Below, in pieces: positions 32,260 to 41,688 of a DNA stretch of 64,000 bases. The translations under genes and the position numbers were made by a program. The DNA is from Streptomyces diastatochromogenes (lineage in GTDB: Bacteria > Actinomycetota > Actinomycetes > Streptomycetales > Streptomycetaceae). Under the pieces are notes generated by a model, which did no database searches, was not told where the DNA came from, and saw only the letters and a list, made by a program, of their open reading frames with translations. Where the stretch lies: positions 6,138,001 to 6,202,000 of the forward strand of contig JAPTYK010000001.1 of NCBI GenBank assembly GCA_026913215.1, written 5' to 3'. How positions within the stretch are numbered: the stretch's first letter is position 1; the number at the start of each line of letters is the position of its first letter.

Positions 32260-34328
32260 ATGTCCTCCCCGGAATGGCCCCAGCGGTACATCGAATTCAC
32301 CGACCAGGCCGACGCCGAAACCGTCGCCGCACAGCGCCTGCTCCCCGTCCTGACCGCCCCCGGCGCCTTCCCCCGGTGGTCGTTCATCCGTAAGTCTCCC
32401 TCCTGGCGCCTGCGCTTCGAACCCTCGGACACCAGCCGGCTCGACACGGCCCTGTCCGGCCTCGTCGAGGAAGGTCTCGTACAAGCCTGGTTCCCGGGCA
32501 TCTACGAACCGGAGACGACCGCGTTCGGCGGCCCGGCCGCCATGGACGTGGCACACGACCTGTTCCACCACGACAGCCTTCACTTCCTGCGCCACGCCGG
32601 CCGCCCCAACAGCACCCCCGCTCCCGGGCTTGGCCGCCGCGAACTGGCCGTTCTCCTGCCCAGCGTCACCATGCGTGCCGCAGGACTGGACCTCTTCGAA
32701 CAGGGCGACGTCTGGGCCAAGGTCACCGAACTGCGCCCCCCGGCCGTACGGCCTCCCGCACGACTGCACAAGGCCGTGCTGCGACTGATGACCGTGGACG
32801 TCTCCCCGAACAGCGCGCCGGTCCGCGACGGGCGGCTCGCCCACCTCTCCGACTGGATCGCCACGCTCGACGCGGCCGGCCGCACACTCGCCGACCTCAA
32901 CAGCCGCGGACGCCTCACCCGAGGCCTGCGCGCCATCCTCGCCCACCACACGATCTTCCACTGGAACCGCCTGGGGCTCGACGTCGAAACCCAGAGCACC
33001 CTGTCAACGCTCGCACGAGAGGCCGTCATGCAGACGAACGACACCCCCGTATCCGCCCCCGCAACCAGCGCCCGGACCGATACGGTCACCGAGGTGAACA
33101 GCACCACGGATACCAGTCCCGAGACCCTGCGCGCCCAGTATGTCGACGGCCTCATCGAACGCGGGAAGGTCCGCACCGAGGCCGTGGAGCGCGCCCTGCG
33201 CACCGTCCCCCGGCACACGTTCGTGCCCCACGTCCCCCTGGACAAGGCGTACGCCAACACCACGGTCGACACGAAGTACGACCCCGCCGGCCGCCCGATC
33301 AGCTGCGCCTCGCAGCCTGACATCGTCGCCACCATGCTTGAACAGATCCAGGCAGCCCCCGGCATGAACGTCCTGGAGCTCGGCGCGGGCACCGGCTACA
33401 ACGCCGGCCTCCTGGCTCACCTCGTCGGCCACGACGGGCACGTCACCACGATCGACGTCGACACCGACATCGTCGACGGCGCCCGGACCGCTCTCGCCGC
33501 CGCGGGCATCGACAACGTCACCGTCATCCTCGGCGACGGCGCCAAGGGCCACCCGGGGAACGCCCCGTACGACCTGATCGAGCTCACCGTCGGCGCGCAC
33601 GGCCTGCCTCAGGACCTCCTCGGCCAGCTCGCCCCCACCGGCCGTCTCCTCGCCCCCCTCCGTATCCGGGGCAGCGTCTCCCGCTCCATCACCTTCGAGT
33701 ACGACGGAGAGGTCTGGCGCAGCACCAACAGCGAGATGAACACCTTCATGCCGCTGCGCAGCGGCATGGCCGACGATCCGCGCCTGTTCATCCCCCTCAC
33801 CGACGACGGAGCGTGACCCTGATCGCCAACGGCGACCAGGAAGCGGACGCCGACGCTCTGTCCGGCGTACTCGCTCAGCCGCGCGTCGAGGCCTGGACCG
33901 GCGTCACCTTCCGGGGGCCCGAGTCGCCGGAGTGGCTGGAGCTGTGGCTGGCCTGCGCGCTGCCGAACAGCCTGAGCCGGATGCCCGCAACACCCAAGGC
34001 GGTCGAGGCCGGTCTCCTGAGCAGCCCGTACCCCAGCGCGACCGCGACCTTCGAGCACGGCACCCTGGCCTACCTGACCCGCCGCAAGGCGACCCACACG
34101 GCCCCCGACGGCGCCACCCTCTACGAGTTCGGCGTGATCGGCCACGGCCCGGACGCCGACACGCTCGTGGAGAAGTTCACGGGCGAGGTGCAGACCTGGA
34201 ACGACGAGTACCGCGCCCGGCCCGTCGCCTTCAGTTTCCACCCCCTGGCCGGCGAGCCGATCGAGCAGCGGCCCGGCCGGTTCACCGTCGACACCGCCTT
34301 CAACCGCCTCCTCGTCGAGTGGCAGTGA
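32260..34328 (+). CDS. FxLD-system methyltransferase: thiopeptide-type domain plus isoaspartyl-methyltransferase-like domain
   Basis: 689-aa protein after one base correction near 33,812. Residues 1-250 resemble the stand-alone elimination/thiopeptide-type bacteriocin domain (WPQRYIEFTDQADAETVAAQRLLPVLTAPG, WSFIRKSPSWRLRFEP). Residues about 285-515 are a protein-L-isoaspartate O-methyltransferase-like domain (VPRHTFVPHVPLDKAY, SCASQPDIVATMLEQ, VLELGAGTGYNAGLLAHL). The last 170 residues (ALSGVLAQPRVEAWTGVTFRGPES...) are the tail I recall from the 'methyltransferase, FxLD system' family. In related lanthipeptide clusters this enzyme methylates a core Asp, leading to succinimide or isoaspartate. 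If the stop at 33,816 is real, the tail is a separate 171-aa gene. Confidence 0.82.
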
Positions 34329-34329
34329 C

Positions 34330-35417
34330 GTGGACGCCAGCCAGATAGCCCACCGGTTCCCGCTGGTCGCCCGCCCGCGACCGGCGTGCCCGCCGCTCGC
34401 CGAGCGGCTCCGGGAGATCAACGAGCTGGCGGCCACCGCCGAGCGTGACGGCGACCTCGTCCAGGCCGCCGTCACGCAGAACAAGGCCGCCCTCATCGCC
34501 AGCGACTGCGGCCTCGCCGACCTGGCCCGCACCCTGTGCTGGGCCCACGCCGAGGCCTACCTCGCCCCTGGCCGCCCCTCAACGGCAAGAACGCCCGGCG
34601 CGCCCTGGAACCCCTCGTCAACCTCGCCCGTCTCCGCATCCGAGCCGGGGACGGAGACGGCGCCTACAACCTGCTCTCCGCCCTGTTCCAGGGCGTGAAG
34701 GACCGTCTTCCCGAAACCACCATTGACGGGCGGCCCCTTGCCCTGGCTGAACTCGCGGCCACTGCGGACGACCACAAGCAGGTCGTCCGATGGCTCTGGA
34801 CGGTCCTTCTCGCCGACGGCACCCGCGCACTCACCAGCGCCGGACGGTGGCAGGAAGCCCTCCACCGTGTAGAGCAGCACAAGGGCATCGGTAGCCGGCT
34901 CCTCGACGGGCGACAGGTAGCCGTCCTCGCCTGCCTCGATGCCGGCCACCCGGACCAGGCTCTCCACACGCTCGCCACGACCCAGCCCGCCGAACCATGG
35001 GAGGAGGACGTGGCCTCCTGCCTGACGGTCCTGTGCCTCGCGCAGAACAGGCAGCCGACGGAAGCGGCCACGAAGCAGATGATCCACCGGTACCTCAGTG
35101 GGCACGTCGGTCCAGGCCTTGCTGTCTTCCGCAGCAGGTGGGGACTTACCGTCATGGACCTTGCCACCAACTCCGGTATTGAGAATATCGTTCAGCGGCT
35201 AGTCAAGGATGCAGCGACGGACGCCGACGGCTACGCCGCGCACGAATTGTTGCAGCACCCGAAGGCCGAGCAGATCTTCACTGTGGAAGCCCGGAACGAC
35301 CTTCTTGCCACTGCCGTGGCTGCGGGCCTGCGCACCGAGCCGGCACCCCAAGGTCTAACGGAAGACCTCATAGCCTCCACAGCACGCGCCCTTCAGGTCA
35401 CGTCCTGCTTCATTTGA
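34330..35417 (+). CDS. Helical repeat protein next to the lanthipeptide cluster, one frame correction
   Basis: 362-aa protein from GTG 34330, corrected near 34,578 in a C run (PGRPLNGKN). It is almost entirely helical with TPR-like repeats: LARTLCWAHAEAYL, NLARLRIRAGDGDGAYNLLSALFQGV, ALTSAGRWQEALHRVEQH, LDAGHPDQALHTLATTQ. No catalytic motif is visible. Similar proteins occur beside FxLD clusters in Streptomyces as far as I recall; role unknown, possibly regulation or scaffolding. Confidence 0.6.
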
Positions 35418-35438
35418 GTTGCCCGTGTACGGCGCCGG

Positions 35439-35501
35439 GTCACCATCACGCCCGACGGCACGACCACCCTGGCGCAGGGCGAATGGTCGGCCACCCTGTA
35501 G
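35439..35501 (+). pseudogene. Short gene remnant, 3' end only
   Basis: The frame VTITPDGTTTLAQGEWSATL followed by TAG reads like the C-terminus of a small Streptomyces protein with no visible start. It marks scarred DNA at the right border of the cargo block. Confidence 0.3.
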
Positions 35502-35572
35502 CCCAGCCACCGGGGTTCCCGTCAGGGTGCGGGCGCGGCAGAGTGGACGAGACAACGTGAAGGGAGCACCAC

Positions 35573-35713
35573 ATGGGCGACGAGCTCCTTGAGGGGTGGG
35601 TATCGCGTCGTGACCGGGCACCGTCCCGCCACACCCAAACAGTAAGCGTTGAGGTCGGCCCGGCTCGTCTACTTCCCCCGTGGCAGATGGGCGGGGCCTC
35701 CTGCTGCCTATAA
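35573..35713 (+). CDS. Small ORF at the cargo/late-gene border
   Basis: 46-aa frame MGDELLEGWVSRRDRAPSRH... with GAAGGGAG 8 nt before ATG. Its stop codon overlaps the TAACACAAT motif at 35711. Weak coding support. Confidence 0.3.
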   Translation: MGDELLEGWVSRRDRAPSRHTQTVSVEVGPARLLPPWQMGGASCCL

Positions 35714-35719
35714 CACAAT
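35711..35719 (+). promoter_or_regulatory. TAACACAAT promoter-like motif before head genes
   Basis: CCTATAACACAATTCTGAG, 57 nt before the gene at 35776. It shares TAACACAATTC with the copy upstream of terminase and would restart late transcription after the cargo insert. Confidence 0.5.
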
Positions 35720-35775
35720 TCTGAGATGCCGTTCACCCTTGATTCCGAGACGTCTCGCAAGGAATTGAGGAACGA

Positions 35776-36174
35776 ATGGCAGGAAACCTCGCCCCGAACC
35801 CGAGTTTCCCGGAGAAGGGCCACTACGACTACGGTGTCAAGGCCGGCAGCAACACCGCCCGACGGGGCCGCCTCCGTTTCGAGGAGGGCATCGCCACCGA
35901 CACCGACATTCCGCAGGAATTCGGCAAGGGCGTGATGCAGGGCTACCAGACCGCGCCGGGCCGGAACAACCACAACGTCAACGTGTTTGAGAAGGCGGCG
36001 GAGGAGACCATGCGCGAGCGCGCCCACGTCGGTTCCGCGGCCTGGCCCGAGGCGCCGGAGTTCCTCGGCGGCTTCGCCCACGGCGCCGGCCACGGTGCGG
36101 AGCAGCGCTTCGAGATGGTCGTCCGAGACGGCCGCCACCAGGAGCGGCCCAACTACGCGAAGACCACCGACTGA
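35776..36174 (+). CDS. Conserved phage hypothetical protein before portal
   Basis: 132-aa protein (MAGNLAPNPSFPEKGHYDYGVKAGSNTARRGRLRFEEGIATDTDIPQEFGKGVMQGYQTAPGRNNHNVNVFEKAAEETMRERAHVGS...). It is hydrophilic and position-conserved before portal genes in some actinophages as far as I recall. Role unknown. Confidence 0.55.
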   Translation: MAGNLAPNPSFPEKGHYDYGVKAGSNTARRGRLRFEEGIATDTDIPQEFGKGVMQGYQTAPGRNNHNVNVFEKAAEETMRERAHVGSAAWPEAPEFLGGFAHGAGHGAEQRFEMVVRDGRHQERPNYAKTTD

Positions 36175-36196
36175 CCGTCGCGCCGTCGTACCGCGC

Positions 36197-36224
36197 AAAG
36201 CCCCTCGGTTTCCCGAGGGGCTTT
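36197..36224 (+). terminator. Terminator hairpin upstream of portal
   Basis: AAAGCCCCTCGG-TTTC-CCGAGGGGCTTT, perfect 12-bp stem. Confidence 0.8.
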
Positions 36225-36337
36225 GCCGTTACCACTACCCGCACCCGCCATGTGAGCATTGGGCCTAGCGCAATTCGTCACATCAACTCGTAGCACCGCG
36301 CCTCCCTACAGGTGCACCATTCGGTGCTTAGTCGAGG

Positions 36338-38070
36338 ATGTGTCGGTTGTCCTTCGCCTTTTTCCCGCCGAACCAGCGCGCGGCCGGCTCGGACCTCACC
36401 ATCTCTGTCAGTCCCTTGGGCCTAGTGGAGCTTTCGGACGAGGACTTCGAAATTCACGGCCCGCGCCTCAACCGCTATGCCACCAACTTTGCGTTCTACC
36501 TGGGCCACCACTGGGCCTACCGCCGCGAAGCCGGCGAACCGCAGATCACCCTGAACTATGTGGCGACCTTCGCGCGCTACATCAACAACTTCTGCTTCTC
36601 CAAGGGTGTGAAGTTCGCGGTCTCCAAGAGATACGAGCACGTCGTGCCAGCACTTTTGAAGCGGGTCTGGGAGGTCGACAACGACAAGCAGTCCCTGCTG
36701 AACAGCATCGGCGAGCAGGGCGGTGTCACGGGCGACTCCTTCGTCAAGGTCGCGTACGAGCCGCAGTGGGTCGACTCGGCCGGCGGAGTCCATCCGGGCC
36801 GCGTTCGGATCCTGCCCCTAAACAGCGCCCACTGCTTTCCTGAGTACCACCCCACGACCGCGACAGGGTGGTCGCCTTCCGCCTCCGCTACAAGTTTTGG
36901 ACGACCGGCGCAGACGGCGCACGAATGGTCATGACCTACACAGAGCGGCTGACCGACACGCAGATCGACGAGTACATCAACGACGAGCTGATCGACTCCC
37001 GCCCCAACCCGCTCGGCATGATCCCCATCGCCCACATCCGGAACGTATCCGTGTCCGGCTCACCCTGGGGCCTCTCCGACATCGGAGACATCATCTCGAT
37101 CAACCGCGAGCTGAACGAGAAGATGACGGACGTCAGCGACATCATCAATTACCATGCATCGCCGACCACGATCATCCAGGGCGCCAAGGCAACAAACCTG
37201 GAGCGTGGCCCCCGGAAGATCTGGGGTGGTCTTCCGGAAAAGGCGAAGGTCTACAACCTGGAGAACGGCGTAGACCTTGCAGGCCCGATGGGCTACATCC
37301 AGACCCTAAAGCTCGCGATGCACGAGATCACCGGCGTCCCGGAAAGCGCCCTGGGACAGATGCAGCCGATCTCCAACACCAGCGGAGTTGCGCTCTCGAT
37401 TCAGTGGTACCCGCTGATCAACAAGAACTCCCTGAAGCAGCTCAACTACGGCGTCGGAATCAAGCGCATCAACGAGCTAGTCCTCCGGACTCTCTTCTGC
37501 CACGAGCCCGAAACTCTCCTCTACGACCCGTACACCGACGGCATCAAGACCGAGAACTACCAGCCCGACCTGCTCGACCCCAACGACCCCGAAATATACA
37601 ACGTCGACTGCGTCTGGCCGAGCCCTCTGCCGGTCGACAACCTGGTCAAGCTGAATGAGATCCAGGCCAAGCTCGCCATCGGCCTGGAATCCAAGCGCAA
37701 CGCCCTCGTCGAACTCGGAGAAGAGTTCCCCGACGAACGCCTGGAAGAGATGTTCAGCGAACAGCGCCGGGATGTTATCGAGCAGGGCGCCCTGGAGCTT
37801 ATCAAGGCAACCATTTCCTCTGCTATTCTCCAGATGACTGGAATTGCTACTGAGGAAAGTGGTAAGCCAGCTCCGTCAAGCGGGGGAAGCCCGGATCAGC
37901 CCGGATCTCCCGCTGGCAACGCTCAGACCGGAGTTCTTCCCGGAGCAACCGGGATCGACCTCGGTGTGGACACCAAATCGTTGATCGACCAATTCGTGAC
38001 CATGGCGTACGGCACAAAGCTGCCGCAGCGTCGAAATTCGGAGGATGCCAGTAGCCAGGAGACGAGCTAA
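36338..38070 (+). CDS. Portal protein, one frame correction
   Basis: 577-aa portal. The N-terminal half is in frame 2 and the rest in frame 1; one missing base near 36,858 gives EYHPHDRDRVVAFRLRYKFW. Typical portal features are NYVATFARYINNFCFSKG, DSFVKVAYEP, NPLGMIPIAHIRN ... PWGLSDIGDIISINRELNEKMTDVSDIINYHASP, and the GVPESALGQMQPISNTSGVALSIQWYPLI crown/stem region. It forms the DNA entry ring at one capsid vertex. Its stop overlaps the scaffold start (TAATG). Confidence 0.9.
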
Positions 38071-38851
38071 TGACTGTTCCCGCCGCCGCCCCCGCCCCCA
38101 ACAGCACTCCGAACGAGCCGGTGCTCACCGTCCCGGTCGTGCCCGAGGAGCCGACGACTCCGCTGGCTGAGGGTCGCTTCACCGCCGAGGACCTGGAGAA
38201 GGTCCGCCGTGAGGAGCGCGAGAGCTGTACGGCCGCCTGAACCAGCAGGACGAGATCCTGAAGGCGACCAAGGAGGAGCTGGAGGCCGTCCGGAAGGCCC
38301 GCGAGGAGAAGGAAGCCGCCGAGGCTTCCGCCCGCAAGCAGGCCGAGGACGAGGCAGAGGCGAAGCGCCAGGCGGAGCTGTCCGCCAAGAGCCTGCTCAA
38401 GGAGCGCGAGGAGGAGTGGGAGCGTCGCTTCCAGGACCTCTCCTCGAAGTACGAGCAGGACAAGGAACTCTTCGCCCGCGAGCAGGAGTTCCAGCGCCTC
38501 CAGGGCGTGCGGAGCCAGCTCCTGGCCGCTGCTGCCGACGACATCGCCCCCGAACTGGTCGACCTCGTCCAGGGCAACACCGAGGACGAGCTGCGCCAGT
38601 CCGTCGAGCTGATGAAGCAGAAGAGCCAGGCCATCGTCGCCCAGATCCAGCAGACTCAGGTCGCTGCTCGGGCCCAGATGCGCGGCACCGCCCCCACCGG
38701 TTACGGCGTCGGTCCCGCCGACACGGACGCCGGCTACCGCCAGTACTCCGCTGGCGACATCAAGAACATGCCCATGTCCGAGTACGCCAAGCTCCGCGGC
38801 CAGCTTCTGCCGGCCGCCGGCAACGCGGCGCGTCAGGGCATGTTCGGTTAA
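38070..38851 (+). CDS. Scaffold-like coiled-coil protein, one frame correction
   Basis: 260-aa protein between portal and capsid. The first 50 residues are Pro/Ala-rich. After a one-base correction near 38,219 (ERE[K]LYGRLNQQDEIL) it forms a long charged coiled coil (KEELEAVRKAREEKEAAEASARKQAEDEAEAKRQAEL ... KYEQDKELFAREQEFQRL). A C-terminal segment carries MPMSEYAKLRGQLLPAAGN. Position and composition fit an assembly scaffold. Confidence 0.75.
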
Positions 38852-38879
38852 TCCGCCGCACCAGCAAGGGATGTAAAGC

Positions 38880-40174
38880 ATGGCTTCTGCCATCACCGGT
38901 ACGCCGCGTCTGTCGGCGTCTCCCACCAACTACTCCGGCGCGAACTCGCAGCTCTCTCCGGCGATCCAGGAACTCTGGTCGAAGGAGATCCTGTTCCAGT
39001 CGATGCCGATCCTCCGGTCTCGGGCCGCCTGATCCAGTGATGGGTCAGTGAGAACCACGCTGTATCGGTGAACCCCTCCTCCTCGTAGCACTCATTCGTA
39101 GCACGGGGAATACCGAGGGAACCCAACACCTGGGACTCCGTAGAGACTACACGCGAGGCACCTCCAACAGGTTCAGCTCTTAGGTGAGCAGTGAGCAGTG
39201 AGCAGTGAGCTGGAACTGGAGATGAAGATATAGTCCGATCTTGCGGGATGGAAAACCGTAAGAGCCAGGCAGAAATGACCTGGCCCCGCATCCAGCGGGT
39301 AACAAGCGCGAATTGTCGAGCAGTTCGCAGTCAAGAAGACCGAACTCGGGGTCTCCCCGGGTCTCGTGATCCACTTCATGCGGTACGACAACCTCGGCGA
39401 CGCCTCCCAGCTCGTCGAAGGTGTCCGCATGGAGACCCACGCCCTCACGGCGTCGCAGTTCTCCATCACCGTCAGCGAGCACGGCTACGCCATCGCGGTG
39501 TCCGAGCTTCTGCTCAACTCCTCGTTCGACGACGTGCTCGCGTCCGGCTCCCGCCTCCTCGGCCGGAACATGGCCAAATACTTGGATGAGCAGGCACGCG
39601 ACACCCTGCTCCAGGCCAGCTCCGTGCTCTACGGCTACGACAAGTTCGCCACCACGGGCAACGCGATCACCCGCATCTCACCGTACGACAAGGGCGCGCC
39701 GGCCCTGAACCGCGCCGGCCTGACCGGCAACCACCGGTTCACCAGCGCCCTGGTCAAGGACATGGTCGAGACCCTCGCGACCCGCAACATCCCGCGCCTC
39801 GGGGACGTGTTCGTGTGCTTCGTCCACCCGCACCAGAGCCGCTGGCTGCGTGAGGACCCGACCTGGATCGAGTCCTCGAAGTACGCCCAGCCGGGTGCGT
39901 TCTCCTGGGCGAGATCGGCCGGATCGACGACGTGATCTTCATCGAGACCACACAGGTCAAGAAGGTCGCGAACGGCAACGGCACGACCCCGGCGGACGTC
40001 TACCAGAGCATTTGCATTGGTGACAACGCCTTCGGTCACGCGATCTCCCTGCCGGTCGAGCTTCGCGACGGCGGCGTCCAGGATTTCGGCCGCGAACACC
40101 TCCTGGCCTGGTACTCCATATTCGGCCTGGGCCTGATCACGGACGCGTCCGTGGTCATCGCCGAGACTAACTGA
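38880..40174 (+). CDS. Major capsid protein, N4-gp56 family, interrupted by a group I intron
   Basis: 332-aa capsid protein encoded by 38880-39018 joined to 39316-40174. Exon 1 ends MPILR plus the first base of the next codon; exon 2 restores FEQFAVKKTELGVSPGLVIHFMRYDNLGD, the N4-gp56 signature around LRFEQFA. The rest (EGVRMETHALTASQFSITVSEHGYAIAVSELLLNSSFDDV, GDVFVCFVHPHQSRWLREDPTWIE) fits the family. One further base correction near 39,909 (SWGEIGRIDDV) is needed. Without splicing, translation ends at a TGA eight nt into codon 48 onwards (SRAA stop), so splicing is required for capsid production. Confidence 0.9.
39019..39315 (+). other. Group I intron in the capsid gene (297 nt)
   Basis: The 5' exon ends in U and the intron ends in G, as required. 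P1 forms CGGU (exon) with GCCG (intron), putting a U-G wobble at the splice site. P7-like strands are GAGACTACACG (about 39143) and AAGATATAGTCC (39225-39236). A CCAGG-CAGAAATGA-CCTGG hairpin lies at 39265-39283. No homing endonuclease frame. It includes four GTGAGCA heptad copies at 39183-39211. Confidence 0.85.
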
Positions 40175-40213
40175 GAAGTTCGCTATAGCGAAGATAAATC
40201 TTCGCGCCCTTCT

Positions 40214-40250
40214 CCCGCAAGCAGGCTCAGACCTGGAGCCTGCTTGCGGG
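40214..40250 (+). terminator. Terminator after capsid
   Basis: CCCGCAAGCAGGCTC / GAGCCTGCTTGCGGG, 15-bp perfect stem with a 7-nt loop. A small GCGAAGATAAATCTTCGC hairpin lies just upstream. It could tune capsid versus downstream expression. Confidence 0.8.
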
Positions 40251-40287
40251 GGTCTCACAACAACACTTCCCTGAGTAGGAGAACCAC

Positions 40288-40647
40288 ATGGCAACTGCCC
40301 GTAAGCCCGCCGGAGACCTCACCGGCCGCCAGGCGGAGAAGCTCGCGGCGGAGCGCGACGCCGAGGCCAAGGAACGCGCGAAGTCCATGGCGACGGCCAC
40401 GGTCGTCGCGGAGGCCGAGAAGTCCAACACGGTCGTCGATCTGGTCGCGAAGCCCACGCCCGAGGTCGAGGTTGAGGAGCAGCCGGTCGTCGTCGAAGAG
40501 GCACCGCGGGAGATCCGCGTGAACACGAACCTCACCGACATCGTCATCGGCCAGGGCAACTACATGACCTTCGAGGTCGGCGTGCCCTACCGGGTGCCGG
40601 CGCACGTCGCCAACCACCTGGAGGAGAAGGGGCTGATCTGGCACTGA
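40288..40647 (+). CDS. Head-region hypothetical protein
   Basis: 119-aa protein with a charged helical N-terminus (LTGRQAEKLAAERDAEAKERAKSM), an acidic middle and a beta-rich end (IVIGQGNYMTFEVGVPYRVPAHVANHLEEKGLIWH). Located after capsid; such proteins often sit in the head or head-tail joint. No family named. Confidence 0.6.
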   Translation: MATARKPAGDLTGRQAEKLAAERDAEAKERAKSMATATVVAEAEKSNTVVDLVAKPTPEVEVEEQPVVVEEAPREIRVNTNLTDIVIGQGNYMTFEVGVPYRVPAHVANHLEEKGLIWH

Positions 40648-40717
40648 GCCAGTCCCGCCCATGGGGGAGAGGGAGGTCCCTCTCCCCCTTCTCGTCTGCG
40701 CCCTTCCAGGAGAACTC

Positions 40718-41056
40718 GTGAGTGACATCCAGCTCGGTCAGCTCTACGTGCTGACGGCTGAAGGCGGCTACGGCAGCGGCGTGGGATCGATCCCGCAGGG
40801 CGCCGTAGTGACGCCGATCGACATCGTCCCGCCCGGCACAGCCGGCGTCGGCTACAGCGTCGAGGACGTCGTCCTCTCCGCGTACGAAGACACGATCACC
40901 GTTCCCGGCACCGCAGTGAACCGCACGCTTGCCATCGCGGCCTCGACCTTCGACGTCTCCTTCACGCTCCAGGCCGACATGCCGACTGAGCCGGCAGCCC
41001 CCGAGGAGCCCGTCGTTCCCAGTAACCCGAATCCCGCCCCTGCGGGCGGTGCATGA
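40718..41056 (+). CDS. Head-region hypothetical protein
   Basis: 112-aa protein starting at GTG 40718 after CCAGGAG (VSDIQLGQLYVLTAEGGYGSGVGSIPQGAVVTPIDIVPPG...). Beta-rich, with a proline-rich C-terminal tail (EPAAPEEPVVPSNPNPAPAGGA). Possible decoration protein; unproved. Confidence 0.5.
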   Translation: MSDIQLGQLYVLTAEGGYGSGVGSIPQGAVVTPIDIVPPGTAGVGYSVEDVVLSAYEDTITVPGTAVNRTLAIAASTFDVSFTLQADMPTEPAAPEEPVVPSNPNPAPAGGA

Positions 41057-41688
41057 TGGCCAGCGGCTACCTCACTCGACAAGCCGCCCACGCCCTTCTC
41101 GTCCTCATGACTGGGGGCGGCGAGGACAGCGACTCGGGCACAGACCCGGTTGCCGACCGGCTGCTCAAGGCGCACCAGGTGCGGCACTGGGGCGGCGGAG
41201 ATGCGAGCGCCCCAGGACCGTGGGCACCCAAGGCGTACCTCCTCGGCCTCCTGGACCAGGTCGACGCGCAGGGGACCGCCGCCGTACGCGCCAGTGTCAA
41301 CGCGCTACCTGACGACCCGAGAGGGTCGGTGTACCTGGCACTGACGACCGCAGATCCTGGGGATGTCGCGACGAGCCTGTCGGATGAACTCTCGGCGGCC
41401 GGCTACCAGCGGCAGGTGGTTTCCTTGTCCGCCCCGAAGTCAAACGGCCTCTTCGTCATCCAGTCGGGGACGCCGGCCGAAGTCGACCTCGTTGGTAGTG
41501 CTCTATTCGGGCCGTTCACGGACCCGACGGGTTCGGGCTCCTCGGTAACACACATGGTGCTGGTCACCACCGGCACCGGCACCGATTACGCGGTCCTGGC
41601 CGTGTGGCCACTGGACGTCCCCATCACTGCCGCCCAGGGCGAATCGCTGCTGGCTCAGGCCGGCTCGTTGACGATCAAGGTGGCCTGA
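41053..41688 (+). CDS. Gp80-like phage protein, paralogue 1
   Basis: 211-aa protein. The C-terminal 100 residues match the module of its neighbour: GSVYLALTTADPGD ... GYQRQVVSLSAP ... ALFGPFTDPTGSGSSVTHMVLVTTGTGTDYAVLAVWPLDVPITAAQGESLLAQAGSLTIKVA. This is the pattern of Gp80-type 'tail fibre' proteins of actinophages. Overlaps the previous and next genes. Confidence 0.65.
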   Translation: MMASGYLTRQAAHALLVLMTGGGEDSDSGTDPVADRLLKAHQVRHWGGGDASAPGPWAPKAYLLGLLDQVDAQGTAAVRASVNALPDDPRGSVYLALTTADPGDVATSLSDELSAAGYQRQVVSLSAPKSNGLFVIQSGTPAEVDLVGSALFGPFTDPTGSGSSVTHMVLVTTGTGTDYAVLAVWPLDVPITAAQGESLLAQAGSLTIKVA

